Assembly (NCBI GenBank): GCA_012274205.1
Contig: JAAOZY010000024.1
Span: forward strand, 1-15,294
Source of the DNA: Betaproteobacteria bacterium
Lineage (GTDB): Bacteria > Pseudomonadota > Gammaproteobacteria > Burkholderiales > SG8-39
Direction of reading: 5' to 3'
DNA length: 15,294 nucleotides
The position numbers and the translations under genes were made by a program. This document shows, piece by piece, positions 14,952 to 15,294 of this stretch. The notes under the pieces are model-generated. The model did not search any database. It was not told the DNA's origin and saw only the letters and a list, made by a program, of their open reading frames with translations. The number at the start of each line of letters is the position of its first letter. Position 1 is the stretch's first letter.

Positions 14952-14992
14952 CTCCCTCTCCCGCCGGGGCGGGAGAGGGCCGGGGTGAGGGT
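14952..14992. repeat. REP-like GC-rich palindrome
   Basis: CCCTCTCCCGCC (14954-14965) and GGCGGGAGAGGG (14968-14979) form a perfect 12-bp inverted repeat with a 2-base centre, followed by CCGGGGTGAGGGT. This matches a type of intergenic repeat common in GC-rich proteobacteria. No T-run follows, so intrinsic termination is unlikely, although the hairpin could pause polymerase just after the ops site. Confidence 0.65.
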
Positions 14993-15022
14993 GGGACCCT
15001 CCAAACTCGGTGCCCCTCCTCA

Positions 15023-15051
15023 TAGACGCCCAAGGCGAAAAACGCTATGAT
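15023..15051 (+). promoter_or_regulatory. Possible promoter for the export gene
   Basis: TAGACG (15023-15028, 4 of 6), a 17-base spacer and TATGAT (15046-15051, 5 of 6) precede the ATG at 15112. Transcripts from here would not include the ops site at 14923, so this would be an RfaH-independent promoter if real. Confidence 0.3.
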
Positions 15052-15111
15052 CCCGTTAGCTTTTTTTACCGATCCGCTTTTCCTTTCTTGTCTCTTTCCG
15101 GAAAAATCTGC

Positions 15112-15294
15112 ATGTCCTTTAGCTTGCGTCGTGTTTTGATCTCGGTGTTTCTCGGCCTGCTGCCGCTGGCAGCTCACGCGCAGACATTCAACCAGGATGC
15201 GTCCCGGTCGCAGCAGTCCGCCGGCGCGGCAAGTCAGGCCGTGTCGCCCCAAGGCCAGCAGCGCACCGGCAGGCAGTCAGACCAGATCCTCGAC
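15112..15294 (+). CDS. Exported protein, N-terminal part; probably polysaccharide export (Wza-like)
   Basis: Only the first 61 codons are in the window and the frame runs off the end. A clear signal peptide (residues 1-23) has RR at 6-7, a hydrophobic core VLISVFLGLLPLA and a likely signal peptidase I site AHA-Q. A Gln/Ser/Ala-rich stretch follows, with no conserved domain yet. GGAAAA at 15100-15105 is the likely ribosome site. The position after an EPS-type MarR regulator, an RfaH-like gene and an ops site suggests the first gene of a polysaccharide operon, often an SLBB-domain outer-membrane export protein. The residues visible do not prove this function. Confidence 0.7.
   Translation, partial: MSFSLRRVLISVFLGLLPLAAHAQTFNQDASRSQQSAGAASQAVSPQGQQRTGRQSDQILD

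Overview
The window is a 15.3 kb piece of a GC-rich (mostly low-to-mid 60s % by eye) Gram-negative chromosome. The protein types suggest a proteobacterium, most likely a betaproteobacterium or a nearby gammaproteobacterium. These are dTDP-rhamnose enzymes, a type I secretion system with an RTX substrate, an EPS-associated MarR-like regulator and an RfaH-type antiterminator. No rRNA, tRNA, CRISPR, insertion sequence or phage gene is visible. All genes I can support lie on the + strand.

Layout. (1) 81-2415: a tightly overlapping rmlA-rmlC-rmlD operon for dTDP-L-rhamnose. rmlB is not seen and presumably lies upstream. A likely intrinsic terminator sits at 2531-2569. (2) 2621-12304: a type I secretion cassette. 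It holds an HlyB-like ABC exporter with a degenerate C39 domain, an unrecognised 213-aa membrane protein, a 1841-residue RTX protein with an N-terminal lipase-like hydrolase, and an HlyD-like adaptor. No TolC-type outer-membrane gene is present. (3) 12453-13469: an SDR-family UDP-HexNAc 4,6-dehydratase/epimerase for a nucleotide sugar. (4) 13843-14735: a two-gene regulatory unit, an EPS-type MarR-like regulator overlapping an RfaH paralogue. It has a good sigma70 promoter and an upstream dyad. (5) 15112-end: the start of an exported protein, probably the first gene of a polysaccharide export operon.

How it fits together. The outer parts form a surface-polysaccharide locus: rhamnose and UDP-HexNAc precursors, then regulators, then export. 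The 376-bp gap between the rfaH-like gene and the last gene contains an exact copy of the enterobacterial ops element (14923-14935). The antiterminator and its expected recruitment site are therefore neighbours, and the target is probably the polysaccharide operon that begins at 15112.

The most unusual part is the secretion cassette. A sharply bounded AT-rich patch (about 4981-5520, 40-47% GC) covers the C-terminal domain of the unknown membrane protein and the first ~37 codons of the lipase. Two partial genes seem to have been replaced together, which suggests that they work as a pair (immunity, chaperone or modulator plus enzyme). Dispersed repeats flank the regulator pair: a 130-bp element with terminal inverted repeats before it, and a half copy and a REP-like hairpin after it.
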